A stretch of DNA of 39,170 nt from assembly GCA_035604685.1 (NCBI GenBank), contig DATNIB010000065.1:1-39170 (forward strand). Direction: 5' to 3'. Positions within the stretch are counted from its first letter, which is position 1. Every line of letters begins with the position of its first letter. The notes beneath the pieces were generated by a model that worked only from the letters and a program-made list of their open reading frames with translations, ran no database searches and was not told the origin of the DNA. Below, piece after piece: positions 1 to 8,550 of this stretch. Source of the DNA: DATNIB01 sp035604685. Its GTDB lineage: Bacteria; Actinomycetota; Acidimicrobiia; Acidimicrobiales; RAAP-2. Both the position numbers and the translations under genes were made by a program.

Positions 1-120
1 CCGGCGGAACCCGGCCATGCCCGACCACGAAGAGGCGCTCGCGGCCTCGGGGGCGTCAGTCGGCTCGACGATGTCGGTGGCCGCGGCCGGCGCAGCCTCT
101 GGGGAGTTGGTAGGCGTCAT
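1..120 (-). CDS. N-terminal 40 codons of an unidentified protein, cut by the window edge
   Basis: An open minus-strand frame starts at an ATG at 118-120 and runs off the left edge. The visible residues start MTPTNSPEAAPAAATD and are rich in Ala, Pro, Thr and Glu, like a flexible N-terminal tail; no domain can be named. An in-frame ATG at 160-162 would add 14 residues. A TAGGCT box (minus strand, 152-157) would put the transcription start near 145, downstream of that ATG, so the start at 120 is preferred. There is no clear ribosome-binding site. It follows the kinase and CxxC-protein genes on the same strand but probably has its own promoter. Confidence 0.5.
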   Translation of the reverse strand, partial: MTPTNSPEAAPAAATDIVEPTDAPEAASASSWSGMAGFRR

Positions 121-151
121 CGCGGCAAACGGACGGCCAACCAGGAGACGA

Positions 152-157
152 AGCCTA
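152..157 (-). promoter_or_regulatory. Candidate -10 box TAGGCT for the left-edge gene
   Basis: On the minus strand TAGGCT fits the actinobacterial TANNNT consensus and lies 31 bases before the ATG at 120. The same hexamer occurs upstream of ileS. No good -35 element is visible, so this is a weak call. Confidence 0.3.
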
Positions 158-205
158 GACATAGAGAGTCCAGACGTTTAGCGCAGTCCGGTGGGCGGGC
201 GCCGT

Positions 206-517
206 TCAGCGACCGAAGCGGCGGGACCACCAGTGCGGATCGCGGGCGTGGGCATGGAAGTGGTCGGGGATCTGGCGCATCACCCGGTCGTAGGACCAGC
301 CGTCGGGACCGAAGCGGGCGTCGGCCACCTCGCCCAGGCGCGCCAGCATGTGGGCCACCTCGTCCTCGGACGGCTCGGCCCCGTGGGAGCGCCACACGAC
401 CATCGGTACGTCACAGACCTCGCAGTCGGCCACCCAGCAGGTCTCGTCCTCGTGGTACCAGGGGGTGATCGGCGCGGCCTCGCAGAGGTCGCACCCCGGA
501 CGCGCGGGCTGGCTCAA
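206..517 (-). CDS. Small conserved CxxC protein, possibly HIT-like
   Basis: The 103-residue protein has a CDLC motif near the N-terminus, then CWVADCEVC, and ends with the His-rich stretch PDHFHAHARDPHWW. The Cys pairs suggest a metal site, and the HxH pattern is reminiscent of HIT-family proteins of the nucleotide hydrolase and transferase group. That assignment is from the motifs only, and catalytic activity cannot be claimed. The best start is a TTG at 515-517 whose last two bases overlap the kinase stop (TTGA), implying translational coupling; no ATG or GTG fits better. It would be the last gene of the ligA-kinase run. Confidence 0.6.
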   Translation of the reverse strand: MSQPARPGCDLCEAAPITPWYHEDETCWVADCEVCDVPMVVWRSHGAEPSEDEVAHMLARLGEVADARFGPDGWSYDRVMRQIPDHFHAHARDPHWWSRRFGR

Positions 518-2514
518 GCGGTGTAGACGGTGACGGCGGTGCCCTTGGGCTCGGCCGTGCCCGCGGTCGGCACCGAGTCGAACACCAGGCCCTTGGCCGG
601 GCCATAGACGGGACCGAGGGTGAGGCCGGCGTTCTCCAGGGCGGTCGTGGCCTGCGCCACGGTGTCGTGGTTGAGGTTGGGCACCATGACGAGCGGCGGG
701 CCCTGGGAGACGAAGACGGCGACCGACGAGCCCTTGGTCACCGGCGTGCCCGACGGCGGCACCGTTCGGGTGACCTCGCCGGCCGGGACCGAGGTGGAGT
801 TCTCATCGGACTGGGTGACGGTGAAGCCGAGGGCGGCCAGGGCGGACTGCGCCTGGGCGTAGGTGTCCTCGAAGACCGACGGGATCGGGATGGGCGCCGG
901 GCCCTTGGAGACGGCGATGAGGACCACCGAGCCGTACGGGGCGCGGTGGGCGTCCAGCTTGCCGCCGTAGGACCAGTTGATGACCTGGCCGATCGGCACC
1001 GTGTCGGAGTAGCCGGCGGTCTCGGGCGGACAGGTCCCCTTGAGATGGGCCTCTTGGAGCAGCCGGATCGCCGCGTTGCAGTTCAGGTTGAGGAGCGACG
1101 GCACGGCCTCGGGGGGCGGGCCCTTGGACAGAACGACGCTGACGGCACTCCCCTGCTTGATCACCGACTCCCCGCTCGGCCGCTGACTGATAATGCGCCC
1201 GGCGGCGACGTGGGTCGAGTAGGCGAGGTTGGCCGACAGCGTGAAGTGTCCGGCTGCCAGCGCGTGGCGCGCCGCGTTGATGGACAGGCCGGCGAGCGGC
1301 GGCACGGTCTTATTCGGGGTGAAGACCTTGTCCTTGATGGCCACCGTGAGGCCGGCGCCGAGCGCGGCCAGCAGCACGACCAGCGCCACGATCCAGCGGG
1401 CGGGGTGCGAGGTCTTCTCCTCGACCCCGTTGGCCCGGGCCAACGCCTCGACGTCGAAGACCTCGTCGCGCGGGGCGGCCCGTCCAGGGGCGACCGTGCC
1501 GTTGCCGATCGCCCCGCGGGCCGGCGCGGGGGCGGCCACCATCGGCTGGCGGGCCACGAATCCGATGGTCTCGGGCCCGGCGCCCCCGCCGTGGGCGCCG
1601 AGGGCCAGGGGCTGGGGGGCGGGCAGCGCCCGGACCGCCGCCTCGAGCCGGGTGGCGAGGTCGGCCGCCTGGGGCCGATCCTGGGGCCGGGGGTTGGCCG
1701 CCCAGGCCAGCGTCTCTTGGAGCGGGCCGAGGGCCGGGTGCGCGGGGAGGACACGACCGACGCGGGCCATGAGGGTGCCGACCGTCGTGTCCGACACGAA
1801 CGGCACCTCGCCCGTCAGGCCCTCGTAGAGGACGAGGGCCAGCGAGTACACGTCGGCCCGACCGTCGAGGGTGCTGCCCTGGGCCTGTTCGGGCGACGCG
1901 TAGCGCGCCGTGCCGACGAGCGACCCGGCGGGTTCGGTCCAGGCGGCCTCGGCCAACGCACGGGCCACCCCGAAGTCGGCGACCCGGACCCGCCCCTCCT
2001 CGTCGAAGAGCAGGTTGGCCGGCTTGATGTCGCGGTGCACGAGGCCGCGCGAGTGCGCGTAGGCGAGGCCGCGAGCTACGTGGGCGCCGAGCAGGGCGGC
2101 CTGGGACGGGCTCAGCCGCACGCCGCGCTCGTAGAGGTCGAGGAGGCTGCCGCCCCCCAGGTACTCCAAGACGAGGTACGGCTCGCCGGACTCCTCTCCC
2201 CAGTCGAAGACCCGCAGGAGGTGCGGGTGGTTGAGCGAGGCGACGAGACGGGCCTCGGCCCGGAAGCGCTTGAGGAAGGCCTCGTCGTCGGCCAGGCCGG
2301 GCTGGAGGACCTTCACCGCCACGTGCCGGCGCAACGACACGTCCTCGGCCAGGAAGACCTGGGCGGAGGCGCCGGCGCCGACCGCGGAGAGCAGCCGGTA
2401 CCGCTTGCCCAGCACACGGCCCACGGATTCGGTGATGAGCGGCATCGGGGTGGAAATCAGGCTATCCGGCGCACTCGGGCCCTCCGGCGATCCCCGGCCG
2501 GACCTCCGGCGCAT
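514..2514 (-). CDS. pknB: PASTA-domain Ser/Thr protein kinase (PknB/StkP type)
   Basis: This is a membrane-anchored Ser/Thr kinase that senses cell-wall material. The N-terminal kinase domain (about residues 38-295) has the glycine-rich loop GAGASAQVF, Lys68 in VAVKV, HRDIKPANLL with Asp162, DFG at 180-182, and SPE in place of APE. A Pro/Ala-rich linker precedes one transmembrane helix (about 373-393). Four PASTA repeats follow, extracellular by family topology. Length (666 aa) is normal for the family. The ATG at 2514 directly abuts the ligA stop (TGAATG), which favours coupled translation. An ATG at 2445 (residue 24, MPLITESVG) is the more conventional N-terminus and cannot be excluded. The pknB symbol is by family, not proven orthology. 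Confidence 0.9.
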   Translation of the reverse strand: MRRRSGRGSPEGPSAPDSLISTPMPLITESVGRVLGKRYRLLSAVGAGASAQVFLAEDVSLRRHVAVKVLQPGLADDEAFLKRFRAEARLVASLNHPHLLRVFDWGEESGEPYLVLEYLGGGSLLDLYERGVRLSPSQAALLGAHVARGLAYAHSRGLVHRDIKPANLLFDEEGRVRVADFGVARALAEAAWTEPAGSLVGTARYASPEQAQGSTLDGRADVYSLALVLYEGLTGEVPFVSDTTVGTLMARVGRVLPAHPALGPLQETLAWAANPRPQDRPQAADLATRLEAAVRALPAPQPLALGAHGGGAGPETIGFVARQPMVAAPAPARGAIGNGTVAPGRAAPRDEVFDVEALARANGVEEKTSHPARWIVALVVLLAALGAGLTVAIKDKVFTPNKTVPPLAGLSINAARHALAAGHFTLSANLAYSTHVAAGRIISQRPSGESVIKQGSAVSVVLSKGPPPEAVPSLLNLNCNAAIRLLQEAHLKGTCPPETAGYSDTVPIGQVINWSYGGKLDAHRAPYGSVVLIAVSKGPAPIPIPSVFEDTYAQAQSALAALGFTVTQSDENSTSVPAGEVTRTVPPSGTPVTKGSSVAVFVSQGPPLVMVPNLNHDTVAQATTALENAGLTLGPVYGPAKGLVFDSVPTAGTAEPKGTAVTVYTA

Positions 2515-4632
2515 TCACGGGCTCGGCAGCGCCCCGCGGTCGAGCAATTCGGCGAATCGGTCACCCGCCACAATCGGTACCCCCAGCTGCTCCGCCTTGC
2601 TCAGCTTGGCGTTCCCGGGCGAGTCGCCCACCACCACCGCGAAGGTGGTCTTCGACACCGTCCCGGGCGACTTCCCGCCCCTGGCCACGATCGCGTCCGT
2701 GGCCTCCTCCCGGCTGAAGCCGGCCAGCGTCCCGGTCACCACCACCGACTTGCCGGCGAGCGTCTGGGCCGGCCCCGCCGCCGCCTCGCGCCGGCCCGCG
2801 GCCACGCCGGGTTCGATCGTCGTCAGGCCGCTCCGCCGCAGGCGGTCGAGCACGTCGGCGTTGCCCGGGTGGGCCAGGAACTCGACCACGCTGTCGGCGA
2901 TCACCGCGCCGACGCCGTCCGTGGCCGCCAGGACCTCGGGTGCGGCACTCGCCAGCGCATCCAGCGAGCCGAAGGTCCGGGCGAGCGCGCGGGCCACCGT
3001 CGGGCCGACGTGGCGGATCCCGAGCGCCACCAGGAGGCGGCTCAGCGGCCGGGCCTTCGACGCCTCGATGGCGGCGAGGAGGTTGGCCGCCGAGACGGCA
3101 CCCAGGCCCTCCAAGTCGACCAGCGGCTCGGCCACCAGCGAGTAGAGATCGGCCGGGTCGCCCAGCAGGCCGGCCTGGACGAGCTGCACCACCCGTTGGT
3201 CGCCCAGTCCCTCGATGTCCATGGCGCCGCGGCTCGCGAAGTGCACGATGCGCTGCACCCGCTGGGCGGGGCAGTCGATGTTGGTGCAGTAGGTGTCGCT
3301 CTCGCCGGCCAGCCGGACGAGCGGGCCGCCGCAGGACGGGCAGCGCTCGGGGAAGCGCCAGGGGGGCTTGCGCCGCCGCCGGACCCCCGGCACGGGCGGC
3401 AGCGGGCCCACGACCTCGGGGATCACGTCGCCGGCCTTGCGGACGATCACCGTGTCCCCCGGGCGAACGTCCTTCACCTGCACCTGGTCCTCGTTGTGCA
3501 GCGTGGCCAGCCCGACCGTCGAGCCCCCGACGAAGACCGGCTGGAGCCGGGCGAAGGGGGTGGCGCGACCGGTGCGCCCGATGGACACCAAGATGTCGAG
3601 GAGGGTGGTCGTCACCTCCTCGGGCGGGAACTTGAAGGCGACGGCCCAGCGGGGCGCCCGGGAGGTCGATCCCAGCCGGTCGTGCAGGGCCAGGTCGTCC
3701 ACCTTCACCACCACGCCGTCGATCTCGTAGTCGAGGTCGTGGCGGGCGGCGGCCAGCGCCCGGCAGCGCTCGAAGGCGGCGGCGAGCCCGCGCACCGGTC
3801 CCGCCTCGGGACTCACCCGGAAGCCGGCGGCGGCCAGTTGGGTGAGGACCTCGCTCTGGCGCGTCGGCGGCCAGCGTGCCGACCCCTTCCGTCGCTGGCC
3901 CGCCGGCTCGGCCGGGACTCCCTCGATGGCGCCCAGCTGGTACGCCCAGAAGGCGAGGGGGCGGGCCGCCGTCATGGCCGGGTCCTTCTGGCGCAGCGAG
4001 CCGGCGGCCGAGTTGCGCGGGTTGACGAACACCTTTTCGCCGGCCGCCCGCTGGCGTTCGTTCAAAAGGGCGAACGCGGGCGTCGGCAGGTAGATCTCGC
4101 CGCGCACCTCCACCAGCTCGGGGTAGGGCCCGGCCGACCGGGCCAGCTCCCTCGGCACCGTGCCGACGGTCGCCACGTTGGCCGTGACGTCCTCCCCGGC
4201 CACGCCGTTGCCCCGGGTGGCGGCCTGGGTGAAGCGGCCGCCCACATAGGTGAGCGACATGGCCACCCCGTCGACCTTGGGCTCGCAGCACAGCTCGATC
4301 GACTCGAGGTCGATGTCCGGCACCTGGCGCACCAGTCGGTCGGCCCAGGCCCGCAGCTCGGACTCGTCGAGCGCGTTGTCTAGGCTCATCATCGGCAGGC
4401 GGTGGCGGACCTCGGCGAAGAGCGTGACGGGGGCGGCGCCCACCAGCTGGGTGGGCGAGTCGGGGGTGACCAGCTCGGGGTGCGCGGCCTCGAGCGCCCG
4501 CAGCCGGCGCACCAGCGCGTCGTACTCGGCGTCGGGGATCTCGGGGTCGTCGAGCGCGTGGTAGCGCTCGTTGTGGTACTCGATGAGGCGCCGCAGCTCG
4601 GCGGCCTCGGCCGCCGGTGCGTCCTTGGCCAT
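2515..4632 (-). CDS. ligA: NAD-dependent DNA ligase LigA
   Basis: This enzyme seals nicks in DNA using NAD+ during replication and repair. The 705-residue protein has the whole family layout. The Ia domain begins with the LIEYHNERYHALDDPEI region. The adenylation domain carries CEPKVDG with nucleotide-accepting Lys119. An OB fold follows, then a four-Cys zinc finger (CPSCGG and CTNIDC), helix-hairpin-helix repeats, and a C-terminal BRCT domain starting near GKSVVVTGTLAGF. The ATG at 4632 shares its A with the mnmA stop (TGATG), so translation is probably coupled. A short Arg/Lys-rich stretch (PAGQRRKGSARWPP) in the OB-proximal part is slightly unusual. Longer upstream starts would run through mnmA in another frame and are not credible. 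Confidence 0.96.
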   Translation of the reverse strand: MAKDAPAAEAAELRRLIEYHNERYHALDDPEIPDAEYDALVRRLRALEAAHPELVTPDSPTQLVGAAPVTLFAEVRHRLPMMSLDNALDESELRAWADRLVRQVPDIDLESIELCCEPKVDGVAMSLTYVGGRFTQAATRGNGVAGEDVTANVATVGTVPRELARSAGPYPELVEVRGEIYLPTPAFALLNERQRAAGEKVFVNPRNSAAGSLRQKDPAMTAARPLAFWAYQLGAIEGVPAEPAGQRRKGSARWPPTRQSEVLTQLAAAGFRVSPEAGPVRGLAAAFERCRALAAARHDLDYEIDGVVVKVDDLALHDRLGSTSRAPRWAVAFKFPPEEVTTTLLDILVSIGRTGRATPFARLQPVFVGGSTVGLATLHNEDQVQVKDVRPGDTVIVRKAGDVIPEVVGPLPPVPGVRRRRKPPWRFPERCPSCGGPLVRLAGESDTYCTNIDCPAQRVQRIVHFASRGAMDIEGLGDQRVVQLVQAGLLGDPADLYSLVAEPLVDLEGLGAVSAANLLAAIEASKARPLSRLLVALGIRHVGPTVARALARTFGSLDALASAAPEVLAATDGVGAVIADSVVEFLAHPGNADVLDRLRRSGLTTIEPGVAAGRREAAAGPAQTLAGKSVVVTGTLAGFSREEATDAIVARGGKSPGTVSKTTFAVVVGDSPGNAKLSKAEQLGVPIVAGDRFAELLDRGALPSP

Positions 4633-5690
4633 CAGGCGGCGATGCCCGAGCCGACCACGGCGGCCGGATCGTCGAGCGCGTAGAGGGCGATCGTCTGGCC
4701 GGGCGCCACCGGTCGCTGGGCCGCGCCGAACACGATCGCCGGCTGCGTGCCGTCGCCCTCGAAGATGCAGGCGGCGGGCCGGCCGTGGGCACTCACCTGG
4801 GCCACGGCCCGGGCGCCGTGCCCGAGCGGCCCGTCCACCCAGGCCAGCGAGTCGGGCACCAGCGCCACCCGACCGATCGAGGCGGCGGCCGCGCCGGCCA
4901 CGAGGACGCGCCGGGCCGCCGGGTCCACGGCCACCACATAGCGGCGGGCGCCGGCCGGATCGTGGCCCATGCCGCGGCGCTGCCCCACCGTCACCAGCTC
5001 GACCGCGTCGACCGCGCCCACCTCCGCCCCGCTCAGGGCGTCGACCACGCGCCCGGGACGCAGCGAGAGGCGCCGCCCGAGAAAGCCCCGCCGACCGTCG
5101 GTCGAGGCGATGAAGCAGACGTCCTGGCTGTCGGGCTTCCCGGCCGTCCGCAGCCCGAGCCCGGCCGCGTGGGCCCGCACCTCGTCCTTGGTCAGCGCCC
5201 CGACCGGCAGGACGACCGAGGACAGCTGGTCCTGGCCCAGCATGGACAGCACGTAGGACTGGTCCTTCGCCGCGTCGACGCCCCGCAGCAGCCGGAAGCG
5301 GCCGGCGTGGCGCTCGACGCGGGCGTGGTGGCCGGTCGCCAGCGCGTCGAACCCCATCCGGCGGGCCCGGGCCAAGAGCCGGTCGAACTTGATGTGGCGG
5401 TTGCACTCGATGCAGGGGTTGGGCGTGCGGGCCGCGGCGTGGGCCGCCACGTAGGGGGTGACGACGGCGGCCTCGAACTCCTCGCTCAGATCGAACACGT
5501 GGTGCGCGATGCCGAGCTGCTGGGCCACCCGCCGTGCGTCGTCGACGTCGGCGACCGAGCAGCAGCCCGAGTCCGACGGACCGCCCCACAGCTTGAGCGT
5601 GGCCCCGATCACATCGTGGCCCGCCTCGACCAGGAGGGCCGCGGCGACCGACGAGTCGACGCCTCCCGACATGGCCACGAGCACCCGCAC
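4632..5690 (-). CDS. mnmA: tRNA-specific 2-thiouridylase MnmA
   Basis: MnmA installs sulfur at C2 of the wobble uridine (U34) of tRNA Lys, Glu and Gln in the cytoplasm. The protein (352 aa) has the ATP-pyrophosphatase P-loop SGGVDSS at residues 8-14. It also has both catalytic cysteines, Cys93 in NPCIECN and Cys192 in SQDVCFIAS. A C-terminal beta-barrel region follows. The start is a GTG at 5688-5690, with 57 bases between it and the upstream cysteine desulfurase gene. That enzyme is the expected sulfur donor, so the pair makes a functional unit. The stop overlaps the ligA start by one base. Confidence 0.95.
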   Translation of the reverse strand: MRVLVAMSGGVDSSVAAALLVEAGHDVIGATLKLWGGPSDSGCCSVADVDDARRVAQQLGIAHHVFDLSEEFEAAVVTPYVAAHAAARTPNPCIECNRHIKFDRLLARARRMGFDALATGHHARVERHAGRFRLLRGVDAAKDQSYVLSMLGQDQLSSVVLPVGALTKDEVRAHAAGLGLRTAGKPDSQDVCFIASTDGRRGFLGRRLSLRPGRVVDALSGAEVGAVDAVELVTVGQRRGMGHDPAGARRYVVAVDPAARRVLVAGAAAASIGRVALVPDSLAWVDGPLGHGARAVAQVSAHGRPAACIFEGDGTQPAIVFGAAQRPVAPGQTIALYALDDPAAVVGSGIAA

Positions 5691-5747
5691 CCCGGCAGTT
5701 TGCCACCGGGTGGCGACGACCCAGGTTGGTCCGGGCGCGGGCGGCGG

Positions 5748-6941
5748 TCAGTGGCGGAGGCGCTCGACGGCCGCGCGGGTGGCCGTCAGGGCCAGCTGCA
5801 CATCGAGCTCGCTCGACGTCGCGCCCAGCGTGAAGCGGACCGCGCTCCGGGCGTCGCGCCCGCCCACCCCCATGGCGAGGAGGACGTGGCTCGGCTCGAT
5901 CGCGCCGCTGGCGCAGGCCGAGCCGGCCGACGCGCACACGCCGGCCTCGTCGAGAAGCACGAGCAGCTCCTCTTGCTCGACCCCGGCGAACCGCAGGTGC
6001 GCGTGTCCGGGGAGGACGAGCTCGCGCGGGGCGCTCTCGACGGTGCCCGGGATCGACGAGAGCAGGCCGTCGGCCAACCGGTCGCGCAGCGCGGCCACCC
6101 GCGCCCCCTCCTCTTGGCGGTGGGCCACCGACTCGCGCAGCGCCGCCGCCATCCCCACCGCGCCCGCCACGTCGTGGGTGCCGCTCCGTCGCTCGCGCTC
6201 CTGGCCGCCGCCGAACACCAGGGGGCGCAGCGGGGTCCCCTCGCGCACGACGAGCACGCCTGTGCCCTTCGGGCCGCCGAGCTTGTGCGCGCTGAGGGTC
6301 ACGAGGTCGGCCGCCGCCGCCGCCCTGGCCACGTCGAGGAACGGGGCCGCCTGCACGGCGTCGGTGTGCAGCGCCGCGCCCGGGGCGCGGCGCCGGACGA
6401 CGGCTGCCGCCTCGGCCAGGGGCTGGACGGTCCCCACCTCGTTGTTGGCCAGCATCACCGACACCAGCGCCACGTCGTCACCCAGGCACTCCTCCAGCGC
6501 CCCGAGGTCGATGACGCCCGTCCGGTCCACCGCGGCGACACGCAGCTCGGCCCGGTCGAGTCCCCTGACCCGGCCCGCACCGCCGGCCGCCGCGCGCGCC
6601 GGGGCCAGCACGGCGGCATGCTCGATGGCCGAGCACACGATGGCGGGCCGCTGGCGCTCGCAGGCGGCCAGCACCCCGAAGACCGCCAGGTTGTCGGACT
6701 CGGTGCCCCCGCCCGTGAACACCACCTCGGCGGGTCGCGCGCCGAGGAGGGACGCGATCTCTTCGCGCGCGTCCTCGAGCGCCGCCCGTGCGTCGCGGGC
6801 CAGGCGGTGCGAGCCCGACGCGTTGCCGAAGCGATCGGCGGCGAAGGGCGCCATGGCCAGGGCCACCTCGGGCCGGAGCGGCACGGTCGCCGCGTGGTCG
6901 AAGTAGGCGAGGGGCCCCGCGGGCGCCGCGGTGGGGCTCAT
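5748..6941 (-). CDS. Class-V aminotransferase-fold cysteine desulfurase (IscS/NifS-like)
   Basis: This PLP enzyme converts cysteine to alanine and passes the sulfur on as a persulfide. In the 397-residue protein the PLP lysine is Lys220 (SAHKLGGPKG). The persulfide cysteine is Cys343 in GSACASG. The PLP-contact motifs TGGGTESDN and ANNEVG are intact. The ATG at 6941 is preceded by GAGG at good spacing; longer versions of the frame would overlap the upstream aldehyde dehydrogenase gene. mnmA lies directly downstream, which argues for tRNA thiolation as one role. Iron-sulfur cluster assembly is also possible, and the sequence alone does not separate the two. Confidence 0.92.
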   Translation of the reverse strand: MSPTAAPAGPLAYFDHAATVPLRPEVALAMAPFAADRFGNASGSHRLARDARAALEDAREEIASLLGARPAEVVFTGGGTESDNLAVFGVLAACERQRPAIVCSAIEHAAVLAPARAAAGGAGRVRGLDRAELRVAAVDRTGVIDLGALEECLGDDVALVSVMLANNEVGTVQPLAEAAAVVRRRAPGAALHTDAVQAAPFLDVARAAAAADLVTLSAHKLGGPKGTGVLVVREGTPLRPLVFGGGQERERRSGTHDVAGAVGMAAALRESVAHRQEEGARVAALRDRLADGLLSSIPGTVESAPRELVLPGHAHLRFAGVEQEELLVLLDEAGVCASAGSACASGAIEPSHVLLAMGVGGRDARSAVRFTLGATSSELDVQLALTATRAAVERLRH

Positions 6942-6963
6942 GGTCGCCTCGGCCGCGGGGTCC

Positions 6964-8328
6964 TCAGGACACCCAGACGGTCTTGGCGTTGCAGAACTCG
7001 CGGATGCCGAGGTGGGCAAGCTCCCGGCCGTACCCGGAGCGCTTGATGCCGCCAAAGGGCAGCTCGGGCTGAGAGGCGACCATGGCGTTCACGAACACCA
7101 GGCCCGCCTCGATGCGCTCGACGCAGGCGCGTACCTCGGCGGGGTCGCTCGTCCACACGCTCGATCCGAGCCCGAAGCTGGTGCGGTTGGCCAGCGCGAT
7201 CGCCTCGTCCAGATCGCCCGCCACCTCGACGACGGCCACCGGGCCGAAGAGCTCCTCGTCGTACGCGCGCATCTCGTCGGTGACACCGGTCAGCACGGTC
7301 GGTGGGTAGAACCAGCCGGGGCCGTCGGGGACGGTTCCGCCGCAAGCGACCTGCGCCCCCTTTTGGCGGGCGTCGTCGACCTGCCCTTCCACCTCGGCGC
7401 GCTGGGACGCCGACACGAGGGGCCCGACGTCGGTCGCCGGATCCATCGGGTCACCCACCACGAGGCCCGCCATCTCGGCCGAGAACCGTTCGGTGAACTC
7501 GTCGGCGACCGCCTCGACCACGATGAAGCGCTTGGCCGCGATGCAGGACTGCCCGTTGTTCTGCACCCGGGCCTGGGCGGCGACGGGCACGGCCCGGTCG
7601 AGGTCGGCGGAGGCGAGCACGAGGAAGGGATCAGAGCCTCCCAGCTCGAGCACGCACTTCTTCAGGTGCGCGCCGGCGGCGGCCGCCACCGACCGCCCGG
7701 CCGCCTCGCTGCCGGTCAGCGTCACGGCGGCCACCCGGTCGTCCGCGATGATCCCGGCCACCCCGTCCGCACCCACCAGCAGGGTCGTAAAGACGCCGTC
7801 GGCGAAGCCCGCCCGCCGGAACACGTCCTCCAACAAGAGGGCCGTGCGCGGCACGTTCGAGGCGTGCTTCAACAGTCCGACGTTCCCCGCCATGAGGGTC
7901 GGCGCGGCGAAGCGAACGACCTGCCACAGCGGGAAGTTCCAGGGCATGACGGCGAGGACCGGGCCGAGCGGCTGGTAGCGCACGTAGCTCTGGCTGGCGT
8001 CGGTCTCGACGGGCTCGTCGGCCAAGAGGCGCGCCGCGTGCTCCGCGTACCAGCGCATGGTGCGTGCGCACTTGGCCACCTCGCCCTTGGCCGCGGCGAA
8101 CGTCTTGCCCATCTCGGTCGTGAGCACCCGGGCGATGTCGGGCTGCTCTGCCTCCAAGAGCTCGGCCGCCGCGGCCATGGAGCGACCGCGCTCGACGAAG
8201 CTCGTCCAGCGATAGGCCGCGAAGGATTCGGCGGCTCGGTGCAGCCGCTCCTCGACCTCCTTGCCGGTGTGCGCCTCGAAGGTCTCGACGACCTCCCCGG
8301 TCGCCGGATTCACGCTGGCGAACGCCAC
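6964..8328 (-). CDS. NAD(P)-dependent aldehyde dehydrogenase, succinate-semialdehyde dehydrogenase-like
   Basis: This soluble dehydrogenase oxidises an aldehyde to the acid. The 454-residue protein carries the NAD(P)-site motif PWNFPLWQ, the general-base region LELGGSDPF with Glu228, and the catalytic Cys262 in NNGQSCIAAKR. The overall pattern resembles the GabD1/YneI branch that acts on succinate semialdehyde, which I know from family similarity; the substrate is not certain. The start is GTG at 8326-8328, preceded by GGAG about eight bases upstream. It ends 22 bases before the cysteine desulfurase start, so the two may be cotranscribed without sharing a pathway. Confidence 0.88.
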   Translation of the reverse strand: MAFASVNPATGEVVETFEAHTGKEVEERLHRAAESFAAYRWTSFVERGRSMAAAAELLEAEQPDIARVLTTEMGKTFAAAKGEVAKCARTMRWYAEHAARLLADEPVETDASQSYVRYQPLGPVLAVMPWNFPLWQVVRFAAPTLMAGNVGLLKHASNVPRTALLLEDVFRRAGFADGVFTTLLVGADGVAGIIADDRVAAVTLTGSEAAGRSVAAAAGAHLKKCVLELGGSDPFLVLASADLDRAVPVAAQARVQNNGQSCIAAKRFIVVEAVADEFTERFSAEMAGLVVGDPMDPATDVGPLVSASQRAEVEGQVDDARQKGAQVACGGTVPDGPGWFYPPTVLTGVTDEMRAYDEELFGPVAVVEVAGDLDEAIALANRTSFGLGSSVWTSDPAEVRACVERIEAGLVFVNAMVASQPELPFGGIKRSGYGRELAHLGIREFCNAKTVWVS

Positions 8329-8344
8329 GGGACGCTCCGTTTCA

Positions 8345-8374
8345 CTGAGGGGGCCGATGGCCCCCCGGCCTCAG
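8345..8374 (-). terminator. Hairpin at the end of the 39-residue peptide gene
   Basis: CTGAGG and CCTCAG close an inner GGGGCC-GAT-GGCCCC pairing. The structure overlaps the stop codon of the small gene and lies before the aldehyde dehydrogenase. No U-run follows, so it may terminate weakly or protect an RNA end. Confidence 0.4.
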
Positions 8375-8490
8375 CCCTTGGACTGACGGCGCGGCTTGAG
8401 GGCGAACCACCAGATGCTCGCCATCGTGCCGAGCACCCCGACCACCGCGGCGACCGGCTTGATGACCTTGCGCGCTCGTCCGGTCGCCAT
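8371..8490 (-). CDS. 39-residue single-span membrane peptide
   Basis: The frame reads MATGRARKVIKPVAAVVGVL and continues GTMASIWWFA before a basic tail LKPRRQSKG. One hydrophobic segment (about residues 12-31) is flanked by positive charges on both sides, as in a small single-pass membrane protein. The ATG at 8488-8490 has AAGG about nine bases upstream. That same stretch also reads as a -10 box, TAAGGT at 8499-8504, which would give an almost leaderless RNA. The gene lies between ileS and the aldehyde dehydrogenase on the same strand. No function is known to me. Its good composition and the terminator-like hairpin at its end support a real gene. Confidence 0.55.
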   Translation of the reverse strand: MATGRARKVIKPVAAVVGVLGTMASIWWFALKPRRQSKG

Positions 8491-8550
8491 GCGGAGAAAC
8501 CTTAGTGTGTGCGTTCCCGGACCCTTCCGGGTCGGGACGGTCGGCCCGCC

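Noticed and set aside
667..4383. A plus-strand open frame of about 1238 codons opposite the kinase and ligA
   Set aside because: It is the antisense of well-supported genes, is rich in Arg/Gly/Val/His/Asp, and has no recognisable domain. Such frames are common in GC-rich DNA.
4633..5937. N-terminal extension of LigA to about 5937
   Set aside because: It runs through mnmA in another frame and gives Arg/Gly-rich nonsense. The start MAKDAPAAEA at 4632 matches the family.
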